Of a DNA stretch of 42,752 bases, positions 11,019 through 19,162 are shown one piece after another (position 1 is the stretch's first letter; each line of letters begins with the position of its first letter). Location of the stretch: contig JAEFAR010000021.1 of NCBI GenBank assembly GCA_016287675.1, positions 1 through 42,752 on the forward strand. Direction: 5' to 3'. The stretch is from Lachnospiraceae bacterium (GTDB taxonomy: Bacteria > Bacillota > Clostridia > Lachnospirales > Lachnospiraceae). Position numbers and translations under genes: made by a program. A model generated the notes under the pieces. The model had not been told where the DNA came from. It made no database searches and worked only from the letters and a program-made list of their open reading frames with translations.

Positions 11019-11882
11019 TCAAGCCTTGTTTGCGGAACCAAAGAGTTCGATCTTCTCGCGAACGGTCTGCTTGATTGCTTCCGCACCGGGAGCAAGAAGT
11101 TTTCTGGGATCGAAGCCCTTACCTTCAAGGTCCTTGCCTGCTTCAATGTACTTACGTGTAGCTTCCTGGAAGGAGAGCTGGCACTCTGTGTTAACATTGA
11201 TCTTTGCAACGCCGAGAGAGATGGCTTTCTTGATCATTTCTGCGGGGATTCCCGTGCCGCCGTGGAGAACGAGAGGCATATCGCCTACCTTTTCCTTGAT
11301 AGCTGCAAGAGTCTCAAAGCTTAAGCCCTTCCAGTTTGCGGGATACTTACCGTGGATGTTTCCGATACCTGCTGCGAGCATTGTTACGCCAAGATCAGCA
11401 ACCTGCTTGCACTCATTGGGATCAGCGCATTCACCCATTCCGATGACGCCGTCTTCTTCGCCGCCGATGGAACCAACTTCTGCTTCTATGGACATTCCCA
11501 TTGCATTTGCAACATTTACCAGTTCTCTTGTCTTTGCGATGTTCTCATCGATGGGATAGTGAGAACCGTCGAACATGATGGATGTGAAGCCTGCCTTAAT
11601 GCACTTGTAGCATCCTTCATATGTTCCGTGATCAAGGTGAAGAGCAACGGGAACGGAAATCTTCATTTCTTCATCCATTGCCTTTACCATAGCTGCAACC
11701 GTCTTAAATCCGGTCATATATTTTCCTGCTCCTTCGGAAACACCAAGGATAACAGGGGACTTCATCTCCTCTGCAACCTGCAGGATAGATTTTGTCCACT
11801 CAAGGTTATTGATGTTGAACTGACCAACGGCATACTTACCGTCGCGTGCTTTTTCAAGCATTTCTTTAGCTGATACGAGCAT
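11019..11882 (-). CDS. fba: Class II fructose-1,6-bisphosphate aldolase
   Basis: 287-residue zinc-dependent aldolase that cleaves fructose 1,6-bisphosphate into dihydroxyacetone phosphate and glyceraldehyde 3-phosphate in glycolysis. The class II signature is present: LHLDHG (His82, catalytic Asp84, zinc ligand His85), FDGSH, EAEVGSIGGEEDG, a GNIHGKY zinc ligand, LHGGTGIP, and the NVNTE phosphate-binding motif. It is of the short Bacillus FbaA/TagatoseA type (about 285 residues), so a tagatose- or ketose-bisphosphate role is possible but glycolytic aldolase is more likely for a solitary copy. GGAGG at 11892-11896 (minus strand) sets the start. It has its own promoter and a terminator shared with the opposing gene. 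Confidence 0.95.
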   Translation of the reverse strand: MLVSAKEMLEKARDGKYAVGQFNINNLEWTKSILQVAEEMKSPVILGVSEGAGKYMTGFKTVAAMVKAMDEEMKISVPVALHLDHGTYEGCYKCIKAGFTSIMFDGSHYPIDENIAKTRELVNVANAMGMSIEAEVGSIGGEEDGVIGMGECADPNECKQVADLGVTMLAAGIGNIHGKYPANWKGLSFETLAAIKEKVGDMPLVLHGGTGIPAEMIKKAISLGVAKINVNTECQLSFQEATRKYIEAGKDLEGKGFDPRKLLAPGAEAIKQTVREKIELFGSANKA

Positions 11883-11941
11883 TTTTTTAACCTCCGTTAT
11901 ACTTTATTGTAAAATATGTCTGTGCCTTTAAGTACAACGCA

Positions 11942-11970
11942 ATTATAAACGATAAGTTTTGAAATAGCAA
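11942..11970 (-). promoter_or_regulatory. SigA-type promoter for fba
   Basis: On the minus strand, TTGCTA (11970-11965), a 17-base spacer and a consensus TATAAT (11947-11942). The start would be near 11935, giving a leader of about 50 bases with the ribosome site at its end. Confidence 0.75.
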
Positions 11971-12028
11971 CACTGCTGTTAAAAAAACCACATACTTTCG
12001 AATACGTGGTCATAAGGGTATTTTTTTC

Positions 12029-12056
12029 TTGAAAACCCATCAGAATATTGTATAAT
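12029..12056 (+). promoter_or_regulatory. SigA-type promoter for the cotH-like gene
   Basis: TTGAAA (12029-12034), a 16-base spacer and TATAAT (12051-12056). The expected transcription start, about 7 bases past the -10 box, falls at 12062-12064, on the ATG at 12063, so the mRNA may have no leader. Confidence 0.7.
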
Positions 12057-12062
12057 CGATTT

Positions 12063-13775
12063 ATGAGGCGCATTTTTGACTACTTTAAAAATAATAAGGA
12101 ATTCTGGATCGGAATCGCATCTTTCCTTCTTTTTGTGGGAATGATGTCGGCTTTCGTTTTTTTATTTAAGAGCGAAGATGATACAGGACTTTCGGAAAAG
12201 GTGAACACTACGGTCACACCCGGGTTGACTTCTACACCTTCCCCGGTTCCGACAGCCACATGTACTCCGGCTCCCACTTTTACGCCAACCCCCACATCAA
12301 CGCCCACACCTACAGCGACACCCACTCCCACGTATACACCCACCTGTACACCAACGCCAACACCCCTGACGCCGGAACAGCAAAGGCTTTGGGAACAGTA
12401 TAACGATGCCGGGGAAACATATGCCCGGATGAAAGAAGAAGCGGAGAAGAGGGTACTTCCTGTAATAAGCATTACGACGCTGGACGGGGAGAAATTTCAA
12501 AGAAAAGAGACGGTCACCGTCGGGAATATGACAAAGACCGTCGACAGATGGATCACAAGTTACGTTGAGGTCTGCAACTGCGAAGAAAAGTACGAGCTTT
12601 CCGGCTTTGCAGATGTCAAGGTCAGAGGTAATGCCAGCGCAAAGAGTGCTCCCTATCCTTTGAGGATAAAGTTTGATGAAAAGCAGGGAATGCTGGGCCT
12701 TAATAAGGGAAACGACTTTAAAAACTGGGTGCTCTTAAGACCCTGGTCAAAGGTGGTTTCCGATCAGATGGCCTTTAAACTGGGACAGAAGATCTACGAC
12801 GGCAAGTACTACATTTCAGACTGCACCATGGTAAATGTCTACGTGAACGGGGAATACTACGGACTTTATCTTCTGGCCGAGCAGAATCAGGTTAAGAAGA
12901 AAAGAGTCAACGTCAATGAACCTGAGAACGGTGATACAAGCGTTAAAACCGGCTATCTTGTTGAGATCGACAACTATGCGGGGAACGATCTGGATGCGGA
13001 TCCCAGCTTTAAGGTGCCCTACAGGGTAAACGGAAAGAGTGTTACTGTAAAGGATTTTCTGGGAACCGAAGGCACTTTTGTGAATTACACCAGATACACC
13101 ATACACAGCGAGATCTTCAGCGATGATCAGATAGATTACATTTCCAAGTACGTGAACAATGTATTCGAGGTTATATACTATGCAACGATAAAGGATAAGT
13201 TTTATGCTTTGGACGAGAATCTGGATCTTGTGGATGCGAGTGACAGGTTCAAGACAGCCGAAGAGGCTGTGGCAGAGGTCCTTGACATTGATTCCGCGGT
13301 GGAAACTTACCTCATAGAAGAGATCACGGGAAATTACGACAGAGGAAACGGAAGCTTCTACATGTGCGTGGATTTCTCAAAGAAGGCTAAGTACGATAAA
13401 CTTACCTTTATGGCTCCCTGGGATTTTAACTGGTGTGTCTACAACAAGGAATTTGTTGCGGGTACCTTTTACGGGATAAACGAAGAAGGCAGATTTAAGG
13501 AATGTGTTCATCCCTGGTTCGTGCTTCTCATGAATGAGGACTGGTTCAGACAGCGGGTGGCGAAACGATGGGATGAGCTTTATTCTACGGGACAGCTGAA
13601 TGCGGTCACACAGGAGACTTTGGACATGATAAAAGCCGCTAAGGCGGATTTTGACCTTTTCTATAAAAAGGTCACCAAAAGAAACGAATACAAGGAAGCA
13701 ACGGAAGCTGTCAAAAATCTTGAAAACCGCATGAAATGGCTGAATGAAGAATTTCTTAAATGGCTTTCCGAATGA
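12063..13775 (+). CDS. Membrane-anchored CotH-family protein kinase
   Basis: 570-residue protein with a short cytoplasmic N-terminus, one membrane helix (about residues 14-36), a Thr/Pro-rich linker of TPTP-type repeats (about 47-98), then a CotH domain. CotH proteins are atypical secreted kinases, first known from the Bacillus spore coat and also found with cellulosomes. Visible family marks: VRGNAS, the FKNWVLL segment, GLYLLAEQ, the GNYDRGNGSFYM stretch and PWDFNW, the equivalent of the metal-binding DFG. The domain would sit outside the membrane, where it could phosphorylate surface or wall proteins. The ATG at 12063 is chosen because it precedes the membrane helix; a TTG at 12048 lies inside the promoter. 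No ribosome-binding site is visible. No terminator follows before the dapA promoter. Confidence 0.85.
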   Translation: MRRIFDYFKNNKEFWIGIASFLLFVGMMSAFVFLFKSEDDTGLSEKVNTTVTPGLTSTPSPVPTATCTPAPTFTPTPTSTPTPTATPTPTYTPTCTPTPTPLTPEQQRLWEQYNDAGETYARMKEEAEKRVLPVISITTLDGEKFQRKETVTVGNMTKTVDRWITSYVEVCNCEEKYELSGFADVKVRGNASAKSAPYPLRIKFDEKQGMLGLNKGNDFKNWVLLRPWSKVVSDQMAFKLGQKIYDGKYYISDCTMVNVYVNGEYYGLYLLAEQNQVKKKRVNVNEPENGDTSVKTGYLVEIDNYAGNDLDADPSFKVPYRVNGKSVTVKDFLGTEGTFVNYTRYTIHSEIFSDDQIDYISKYVNNVFEVIYYATIKDKFYALDENLDLVDASDRFKTAEEAVAEVLDIDSAVETYLIEEITGNYDRGNGSFYMCVDFSKKAKYDKLTFMAPWDFNWCVYNKEFVAGTFYGINEEGRFKECVHPWFVLLMNEDWFRQRVAKRWDELYSTGQLNAVTQETLDMIKAAKADFDLFYKKVTKRNEYKEATEAVKNLENRMKWLNEEFLKWLSE

Positions 13776-13785
13776 ACGTATTCAA

Positions 13786-13814
13786 TTGACAAAAGTGCTT
13801 TAGCGTGCTAAAAT
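13786..13814 (+). promoter_or_regulatory. Promoter for dapAB with an overlapping palindrome
   Basis: A near-consensus promoter: TTGACA (13786-13791), 17-base spacer, TAAAAT (13809-13814). The palindrome TTTAGCGTGCTAAA (13799-13812) covers the end of the spacer and the start of the -10 box, a placement that would suit a repressor. No regulator is identified. Confidence 0.8.
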
Positions 13815-13849
13815 TTTAAAACCTAAAGGCACCAAGAAAGGGGCATAAA

Positions 13850-14737
13850 ATGTCTATTTACACAGGAGCAGGAGTTGCAATCATCACACCTTTCAATGAG
13901 GACGGATCCATTAACTTTGATAAGCTTGGAGAACTCATTGATTTTAACGTAAACAACGGAACGGATTGTATCGTCATTGTCGGAACCACCGGAGAAGCAT
14001 CCACGCTTTCTCACGACGAACACATCGAGTGTATCAGGTATGCTGTACAGAAGACAGCACACAGGATCCCGGTAATTGCGGGAACCGGTTCCAACTGCAC
14101 GGAGACTGAGGTCTTCCTTTCCAGGGAAGCATATAAAGCCGGAGCAGACGGTGTCCTTCTTGTATCACCTTACTACAACAAGGCTACACAGAAGGGCTTG
14201 AAAGAGCATTTCGGAGCAGTGGCAAAGTCGGTTGACATTCCCATTGTTCTTTACAATATTCCCGGAAGAACGGGAGTTAACATCCTTCCTTCCACCATCG
14301 AGGAGCTGGCAAAGGAATATGATACCATCATCGGTGTTAAGGATGCTACGGGTAACATTCCCCAGACTATGGAGCTTCTTAACAGGCTGAACGGTGATTT
14401 TGATGTATATTCCGGAGAAGACGGACTTATAACACCTTTGCTTTCCATCGGAGCCAAGGGCGTTATCTCTGTCCTTTCCAACGTTGTTCCCCGTGACACT
14501 CACGATATAGTTGCGAAGTTCATGGCAGGAGATGCCGAAGGATCAAAGAAGCTTCAGATGAAGTACCTTCCTTTGATCAATGCATTGTTCTGTGAAGTAA
14601 ATCCCATTCCCGTAAAGGCTGCTCTGAACCTCATGGGATTCAACGTAGGACCTTTGAGACTTCCTCTTACCGAGATGGAGCCCGAGAATCGTCAGCGTCT
14701 TGAGAATGAGATGAGAAAAGTGGGAGTATTAAAGTAA
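13850..14737 (+). CDS. dapA: 4-hydroxy-tetrahydrodipicolinate synthase
   Basis: 295-residue class I aldolase-family enzyme that condenses pyruvate with aspartate semialdehyde, the first committed step of diaminopimelate and lysine synthesis. Seen are the N-terminal GAGVAIITPF, the GTTGEASTL loop, the VSPYYNKATQKGL block, YNIPGRTG with the catalytic tyrosine, and the Schiff-base lysine Lys164 in IGVKDATGN. Length is typical. AAGAAAGGGG precedes the ATG. dapB starts immediately after the stop codon (TAAATG), so the two are translationally coupled in one operon. Confidence 0.97.
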   Translation: MSIYTGAGVAIITPFNEDGSINFDKLGELIDFNVNNGTDCIVIVGTTGEASTLSHDEHIECIRYAVQKTAHRIPVIAGTGSNCTETEVFLSREAYKAGADGVLLVSPYYNKATQKGLKEHFGAVAKSVDIPIVLYNIPGRTGVNILPSTIEELAKEYDTIIGVKDATGNIPQTMELLNRLNGDFDVYSGEDGLITPLLSIGAKGVISVLSNVVPRDTHDIVAKFMAGDAEGSKKLQMKYLPLINALFCEVNPIPVKAALNLMGFNVGPLRLPLTEMEPENRQRLENEMRKVGVLK

Positions 14738-15499
14738 ATGACCAGAATGATAATGTGCGGCTGCAACGGAAAAATGGGTAGAAGCATTTCCGAGATCGTG
14801 GCCGGAGATCCTGATATAGAGATCGTTGCGGGAGTTGATAAGGCGGGAAACAACACCTTTGGTTATCCTGTCTTTTCAAACCTTAAGGACGTAAATGTTC
14901 AGGCGGAAGTAGTGATCGATTTCACTGCGCCTGTGGCATTAAAAGAAAATGACATGTTCAGGCTTGCGAAGGAGAGAGGATATGCCCTCGTGCTCTGCAC
15001 GACCGGCTACTCACAGGCGGAGATCGAAGAGATCAACGAAGCTTCAAAGGAGATCCCCATCCTGAGATCCGCCAACATGTCCCTGGGTATCAATCTGCTT
15101 TTAAAGCTTGTGGCAGAAGCCGCAGCCATTCTTTGCAAAGAGGGCTTTGATCCTGAGATCGTTGAAAAACACCACAATCAAAAGGTGGATGCTCCTTCGG
15201 GAACGGCTCTTGCCCTTGCGGATGCCATCAATTCGGTTCTCAACAATGAGTACGGTTACAAGTACGACAGACATTCCGTGAGAGAGAAGAGGCCTGTTAA
15301 AGAGATCGGTATCTCAGCTGTCCGCGGCGGAAACATCGTGGGCGAACATGAGGTGCTGTTCGCAGGTACAGATGAAGTGATAGAGTTTAAGCATACAGCT
15401 TACTCAAAGGCAGTTTTCGGAAAGGGAGCCGTGGCTGCTGCCAAGTTCCTTGCCGGAAAGAAGCCGGGAATGTATTCCATGAAAGACGTTATACTTTAA
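14738..15499 (+). CDS. dapB: 4-hydroxy-tetrahydrodipicolinate reductase
   Basis: 253-residue NAD(P)H-dependent reductase that follows DapA in diaminopimelate synthesis. The N-terminal nucleotide-binding loop is CGCNGKMGRS (residues 7-16), followed by VIDFTAP, GTTGYS, and the catalytic signature EKHHNQKVDAPSGTA with His145, His146 and Lys149. Its ATG abuts the dapA stop; the ribosome site (GGGAG) lies in the end of dapA. A terminator closes the two-gene operon. The rest of the pathway is not in this window. Confidence 0.97.
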   Translation: MTRMIMCGCNGKMGRSISEIVAGDPDIEIVAGVDKAGNNTFGYPVFSNLKDVNVQAEVVIDFTAPVALKENDMFRLAKERGYALVLCTTGYSQAEIEEINEASKEIPILRSANMSLGINLLLKLVAEAAAILCKEGFDPEIVEKHHNQKVDAPSGTALALADAINSVLNNEYGYKYDRHSVREKRPVKEIGISAVRGGNIVGEHEVLFAGTDEVIEFKHTAYSKAVFGKGAVAAAKFLAGKKPGMYSMKDVIL

Positions 15500-15506
15500 A
15501 GATAAC

Positions 15507-15541
15507 AAAAAAAGCAAGTTCCGCGGGGACTTGCTTTTTTG
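15507..15541 (+). terminator. Intrinsic terminator after dapB
   Basis: AAAAAAGCAAGTTCC pairs with GGGACTTGCTTTTTT (one G-T pair) around a 3-base loop, ending in a T run. The A run on the left means it may also serve transcripts coming from the opposite strand. Confidence 0.88.
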
Positions 15542-15653
15542 ATGTTTTGTTTGGCTGAGGTTAATCCGATACTTCTCATGAGGTATGGGGTAACCGCATC
15601 ATCTGAAGAACTGCCATTAAAGCGTAGTCTTCTTCGTCTGTTTAGTCGATCAG
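15542..15653. other. Gap between dapB terminator and the BIG2 gene end
   Basis: No gene is seen. The gap holds an imperfect inverted repeat at 15559-15595 (GGTTA and TAACC at the ends, ATAC/GTAT further in, CTCATGAG at the centre). It has no T run, so it is not a convincing terminator; it would lie in the 3' untranslated part of the minus-strand BIG2 transcript. A small repeat (GATCAG/CTGATC) spans the BIG2 stop codon. Confidence 0.4.
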
Positions 15654-16475
15654 TTACTGCTGATCAGCTTCGACAGTAGCATCCTGCACGGGCTCCTGAA
15701 CTTCTGCCTCGGAAACGGTTTCCGGAGCATCTGTCTGTTCAGGCGCTTCAGGGAGAACTGCGGGAGTTTCGGCCTTGACCTCTTCCACAGGTTCTTCTGT
15801 TACTGTCTGCTGTTCGTCGGATTGTTCGCTGGCGGAGGCGATCGTTTCAGTCTGCGGTGCTTCAGGTTCAACCTGCGCTTCTTCTGCGGGATGAACCGTA
15901 ACTTCACAGGTCGCATAACCTTTTGAAATTATGCAGAAGATGCTGGTCTGTCCGACTCCTTCCCCTATAACTCTTCCGCCCGGAGAAACCGATGCAACGG
16001 ATTCATCGTTGCTGGTGTAAACGGGTGTCTCTACCGTGTTGATAGGGAAGAGGAGATGGGAGAGTCTTGCCTGATCACCCACTTTGAGGTCCAGATTATA
16101 ACTTGAGATCAGGACTGCCTGAGCGGGAGGACCGACTTTTACACTGCAAGCCAGGGTCGTAACGATCTTTCCCGATTCGAAGATCCTTGCGGAAATTGTA
16201 GCGTTTCCATTGTCTTTTGCTAAGATCACTCCGTTCGAGTCAACGGAAGCAACTCCCGGTCGTGAGGAGTTGAAGTAAACGACTTGATTGGATTTAAGAT
16301 TATAAACCCTCAAGCTGAAGGATTTACCTTTTACAATTTCTGCTGAACTGACATTTAATTTTGCTTCAAGTGCATTACCTGCATATGCAGTTTGTTCAAA
16401 CATAGGCAGGGTGATGAATAGGATAAGAACCATGCCAAAAGTCAATATGGAATTAACTAATTTCCGAACTTTCAT
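15654..16475 (-). CDS. Secreted protein with two BIG2 (bacterial Ig-like) domains
   Basis: 273-residue protein. It begins with a basic N-terminus, a hydrophobic stretch (about residues 10-24) and an AYA signal-peptidase I site near residue 32, so it is probably exported. Two BIG2-like repeats follow (about 38-112 and 115-190), each ending in the usual turn (VDSNGVILAKDNGNATISA; SPGGRVIGEGVGQTSI). From about 193 to the end lies an unstructured tail rich in Glu, Pro, Ala, Thr and Gln. No sortase signal or membrane anchor is seen, so it is likely secreted or loosely cell-associated. Function unknown; BIG2 domains usually mediate surface adhesion. AGGAGG precedes the ATG on the minus strand. It is divergent from the two-component genes. 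Confidence 0.8.
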   Translation of the reverse strand: MKVRKLVNSILTFGMVLILFITLPMFEQTAYAGNALEAKLNVSSAEIVKGKSFSLRVYNLKSNQVVYFNSSRPGVASVDSNGVILAKDNGNATISARIFESGKIVTTLACSVKVGPPAQAVLISSYNLDLKVGDQARLSHLLFPINTVETPVYTSNDESVASVSPGGRVIGEGVGQTSIFCIISKGYATCEVTVHPAEEAQVEPEAPQTETIASASEQSDEQQTVTEEPVEEVKAETPAVLPEAPEQTDAPETVSEAEVQEPVQDATVEADQQ

Positions 16476-16583
16476 GCTGTTTCCTCCTAACCAAATTACG
16501 TTGTGTCACATCCGCCGACATTATAATAAATATTTTTGGCAAACAAGTGTCAAAAAAAAGCGATTTATGAGATTTTTGCAAAG

Positions 16584-16612
16584 TTGATTTTATAAGAAGG
16601 ATTTGATATACT
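16584..16612 (+). promoter_or_regulatory. SigA-type promoter for the two-component operon
   Basis: TTGATT (16584-16589), 17-base spacer, TATACT (16607-16612), start near 16619, about 20 bases before the ATG. On the other strand a TTGACA (16553-16548) and a TATAAT (16525-16520) are present for the BIG2 gene but are 22 bases apart, so that promoter is uncertain. Confidence 0.7.
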
Positions 16613-16639
16613 TTTTCATATATTTTGGGAGGTAGAAAT

Positions 16640-17335
16640 ATGTCTAAAATATTGATCGCAGATGATAATTCCGATATTACGGACGTTCTTTCCGTATACG
16701 TTGAAAAAGAAGGCTACGAACCCGTTATCGCTACAGATGGGGACGAGGCTTATAAAATGTTTCTTACAAGTAACCCGGTTTGTGTTTTGCTCGATGTTAT
16801 GATGCCCAAGATCGACGGCTTTGAGGTCTGCAGAAAGATCAGGGCAAAGTCTGATGTGCCTGTTATCCTCATTACAGCAAGAGGTGAGGATTTTGAAAGG
16901 ATCATGGGACTTGACATCGGTGCGGACGATTACATTGTGAAGCCCTTCAGCCCCAGCGAAGTCATGGCCAGGATCAGAGCCGTGCTCAGAAGGCTTTCGA
17001 AGGCCGAAGCGGGGACCGATAAGAACAACGAGATCACTGTAGGCAACCTGGAGATCAACATCGAGGAGTACTCCTGCAGGATCGGCGGAGAAGACGTGAA
17101 ACTCACAAAGAAGGAAATAGAGACAATGTGGGTCCTTGCCACAAATCCGGGCAAAGTCTTTACAAGAGACAATCTCTTGGACAGCCTCTGGGGGCAGGAT
17201 TACTACGGCGAATCGAGAACCGTGGACTCCCACATCAAACGTCTCAGATCCAAGATCGACAAGCTGGATCATCCCGCATGGGAGATCACCACTATCTGGG
17301 GAGTGGGCTACAAGTTTGAAAAATTAGATAAATAG
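16640..17335 (+). CDS. OmpR/PhoB-family response regulator
   Basis: 231-residue DNA-binding response regulator. The receiver domain (about 1-120) has the acidic pair Asp8-Asp9, the phosphoryl-acceptor Asp52 in LLDVMMP, Thr79 and Lys101 in VKPFSP. A winged-helix DNA-binding domain follows (about 135-229) with LTKKEIE, FTRDNLL, RTVDSHIKRLRSKI and WGVGYKFE. GGGAGG at 16627-16632 sets the start at the ATG at 16640. The sensor kinase gene begins 12 bases after the stop, so the two form a pair. The signal is unknown; the divergent BIG2 secretory protein is a possible target by position only. Confidence 0.95.
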   Translation: MSKILIADDNSDITDVLSVYVEKEGYEPVIATDGDEAYKMFLTSNPVCVLLDVMMPKIDGFEVCRKIRAKSDVPVILITARGEDFERIMGLDIGADDYIVKPFSPSEVMARIRAVLRRLSKAEAGTDKNNEITVGNLEINIEEYSCRIGGEDVKLTKKEIETMWVLATNPGKVFTRDNLLDSLWGQDYYGESRTVDSHIKRLRSKIDKLDHPAWEITTIWGVGYKFEKLDK

Positions 17336-17347
17336 CGGGATTTTACT

Positions 17348-18832
17348 ATGGATAATAAAATACAGACAAATATTCCGGGCAGCGGAAAACTGTTTTTTAA
17401 AACGTACATCAGTTTTGCGGCGGTTATTACGATATTTGCCATCAGTCTCGGTGTTTTTTACATGAGGATGTACGACGCCACCGTGATCCGTACAAGCACG
17501 GAGGAACTTCAGGAGAAGGCGGTGAATCTTGCAAGAAAGTGTTCGGCATGTTTCACATCAAACGACTATGAAGCGTGGTTTGCCTATCTTCAGTATCTTA
17601 TGGGCATAGACGGTCTGGACACCATGACCTTTGCCAACGGATCCGCGCAGGTTCCCTTAAGCGAACGCTTTACCGGACAATACGGCAATGCGGAGATGGA
17701 CGGGGATAAAGTCAAGGAGATGACCGATGAGGTCATAAAGACCCTTTCTCCGATTTCCGGGACCGGCTACTCCATCGGTCATGATTACAAGACCATCATT
17801 GCGGGCGCTCCTGTTTACGGCTTTGAAGGCGAATGTGCAGGGGTGCTGTTCGTGTTTATGAACGTGAACGCCGAAAAACAGATCGTCGCATCAACAACAA
17901 AAATGATCGTCATCAGCTCCTTTGTGGCTCTGCTCATCGCATTTGCGTTTGCTATACCTTTTGTAAGTGCGCTGACAAAACCCATCTCCCTGATCAGATC
18001 CACTGCTTTGACACTGGCATCCGGCGATTACAGTGCAAAGACGAACGTCCATGCGAAGGACGAACTGGGAGAACTGGCGGAGGCAATGGATTTCCTGGCG
18101 GACAAGCTTTCCGAAAATGAGGCCGAAAGAAGAAATGCGGAGCAGGTGAGACTTGACTTCTTCGCAAACGTATCTCATGAACTAAGGACACCCATTACCG
18201 TAATGCGTGCATATACTGAGTCCCTTGTGGACGGTGTGGTAACGGATCCGGAAAAAGTGAAGCAGTACTATCAGAGGATGAATGCGGAGAGCATTGCAAT
18301 GGAAAGACTGGTTGGAGACCTCCTCACACTTTCCAAGATGCAGAATCCGGACTTTGAGATAGAGAAAGAGCCAGTCAATCTGAAGCAGGTCTTCAATGAC
18401 CTTGCCAGAGCTGCAGGAACCATGGCGGAAGAGAAACGGATCAGGATAGACCAGCAGATGTGCTCAGAACCCTGCATTATGATGGGAGACTATGAACGAC
18501 TTCGACAGATGTTCCTTGTTATCATTGACAACGCCATCAAGTTTTCCGATGAAGGAAGTACGATACACATCAAACTGGAATGCGACTCGAAGATATATGC
18601 CTCGGTTTCCGATGAGGGCGTGGGTATCGCAAAAGAGGAGATCCCTTACATCTTCGATAAATTCTACAGATCCAAGCTTCGTCAGAATGCCAAGGGATCC
18701 GGACTGGGGCTTGCCATTGCAAAGAACATCTGCATAAAGCACAACGGTGAGATCAATGTGGAAAGCGAAAAGGGAAGGGGAACGACCTTTACTTTCACCT
18801 TCGAGCCCGAGACAAAGGTAAGAAGAAAGTGA
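17348..18832 (+). CDS. Sensor histidine kinase
   Basis: 494-residue membrane sensor kinase. Membrane helix 1 (about 18-39), an extracellular sensor region of about 145 residues with no family recognised by eye, helix 2 (about 186-208), HAMP (209-261), HisKA with His277 in FANVSHELRTP, and a HATPase domain with IIDNAIKFSDEGS (N box), DEGVGIAKEEIPYIFDKFYR (G1 and F boxes) and GSGLGLAIAK (G2). All catalytic boxes look intact. It would phosphorylate the response regulator encoded just upstream. The ribosome site is weak (GCGGGA). The thrS leader promoter begins about 10 bases after its stop, and no separate terminator is visible. Confidence 0.95.
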   Translation: MDNKIQTNIPGSGKLFFKTYISFAAVITIFAISLGVFYMRMYDATVIRTSTEELQEKAVNLARKCSACFTSNDYEAWFAYLQYLMGIDGLDTMTFANGSAQVPLSERFTGQYGNAEMDGDKVKEMTDEVIKTLSPISGTGYSIGHDYKTIIAGAPVYGFEGECAGVLFVFMNVNAEKQIVASTTKMIVISSFVALLIAFAFAIPFVSALTKPISLIRSTALTLASGDYSAKTNVHAKDELGELAEAMDFLADKLSENEAERRNAEQVRLDFFANVSHELRTPITVMRAYTESLVDGVVTDPEKVKQYYQRMNAESIAMERLVGDLLTLSKMQNPDFEIEKEPVNLKQVFNDLARAAGTMAEEKRIRIDQQMCSEPCIMMGDYERLRQMFLVIIDNAIKFSDEGSTIHIKLECDSKIYASVSDEGVGIAKEEIPYIFDKFYRSKLRQNAKGSGLGLAIAKNICIKHNGEINVESEKGRGTTFTFTFEPETKVRRK

Positions 18833-18841
18833 TTTTTGGGC

Positions 18842-18870
18842 TTGCATTTAAAGAACTGTTGTGATATTAT
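18842..18870 (+). promoter_or_regulatory. SigA-type promoter for the thrS leader
   Basis: TTGCAT (18842-18847), 17-base spacer, TATTAT (18865-18870); start near 18877, at the beginning of the T-box RNA. Confidence 0.75.
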
Positions 18871-18876
18871 GACAAA

Positions 18877-19105
18877 AATCAAACGAAAAGCTGTGACAGA
18901 GACAGTAGGCTTGGCGGAAGTTCAGAGAGAGGCCGGTTGGTGCGAGACCTTACGGAAGTTAAGTTGAAGACCACTCTCGAGCCGCACGTGAAAGGGAAAC
19001 CGAAGCGCTGCCGGATTGCTTCCGTTAAAGGCAACTTGAGTTAAATTCAAGGTGGAACCGTGCATTGCACCCTTGGGACATTATGCCCCAAGGGTTATTT
19101 TTTTT
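18877..19105 (+). ncRNA. Threonine T-box leader of thrS
   Basis: A T-box riboswitch that reads the aminoacylation state of tRNA-Thr. Stem I contains the conserved GGTTGGTGCGAGACC type element (18935-18949). The specifier is probably ACC (18970-18972), a threonine codon; the following triplet ACT is also a threonine codon, so the exact register does not alter the amino acid. The T-box sequence AAGGTGGAACCGTG is at 19049-19062; its TGGA would pair with the UCCA end of uncharged tRNA. The terminator stem ACCCTTGGG (19069-19077) with CCCAAGGGT (19087-19095) is followed by a T run (19098-19105). Uncharged tRNA should favour the antiterminator and raise thrS expression. Confidence 0.95.
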
Positions 19106-19162
19106 CTACGTAAGAGCCGTCGGTGAACAGGGAAGGTTCTTCGTTAATGAAAGGAGTTTGAA

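Noticed and set aside
12230-12365. Tandem ACACC/CCCAC-type repeats, possibly a CRISPR or minisatellite
   Set aside because: They are degenerate codons for the Thr/Pro linker of the CotH-like protein, without regular spacers.
15559-15595. Imperfect inverted repeat considered as a terminator for the BIG2 gene
   Set aside because: Internal mismatches and no T run in either direction.
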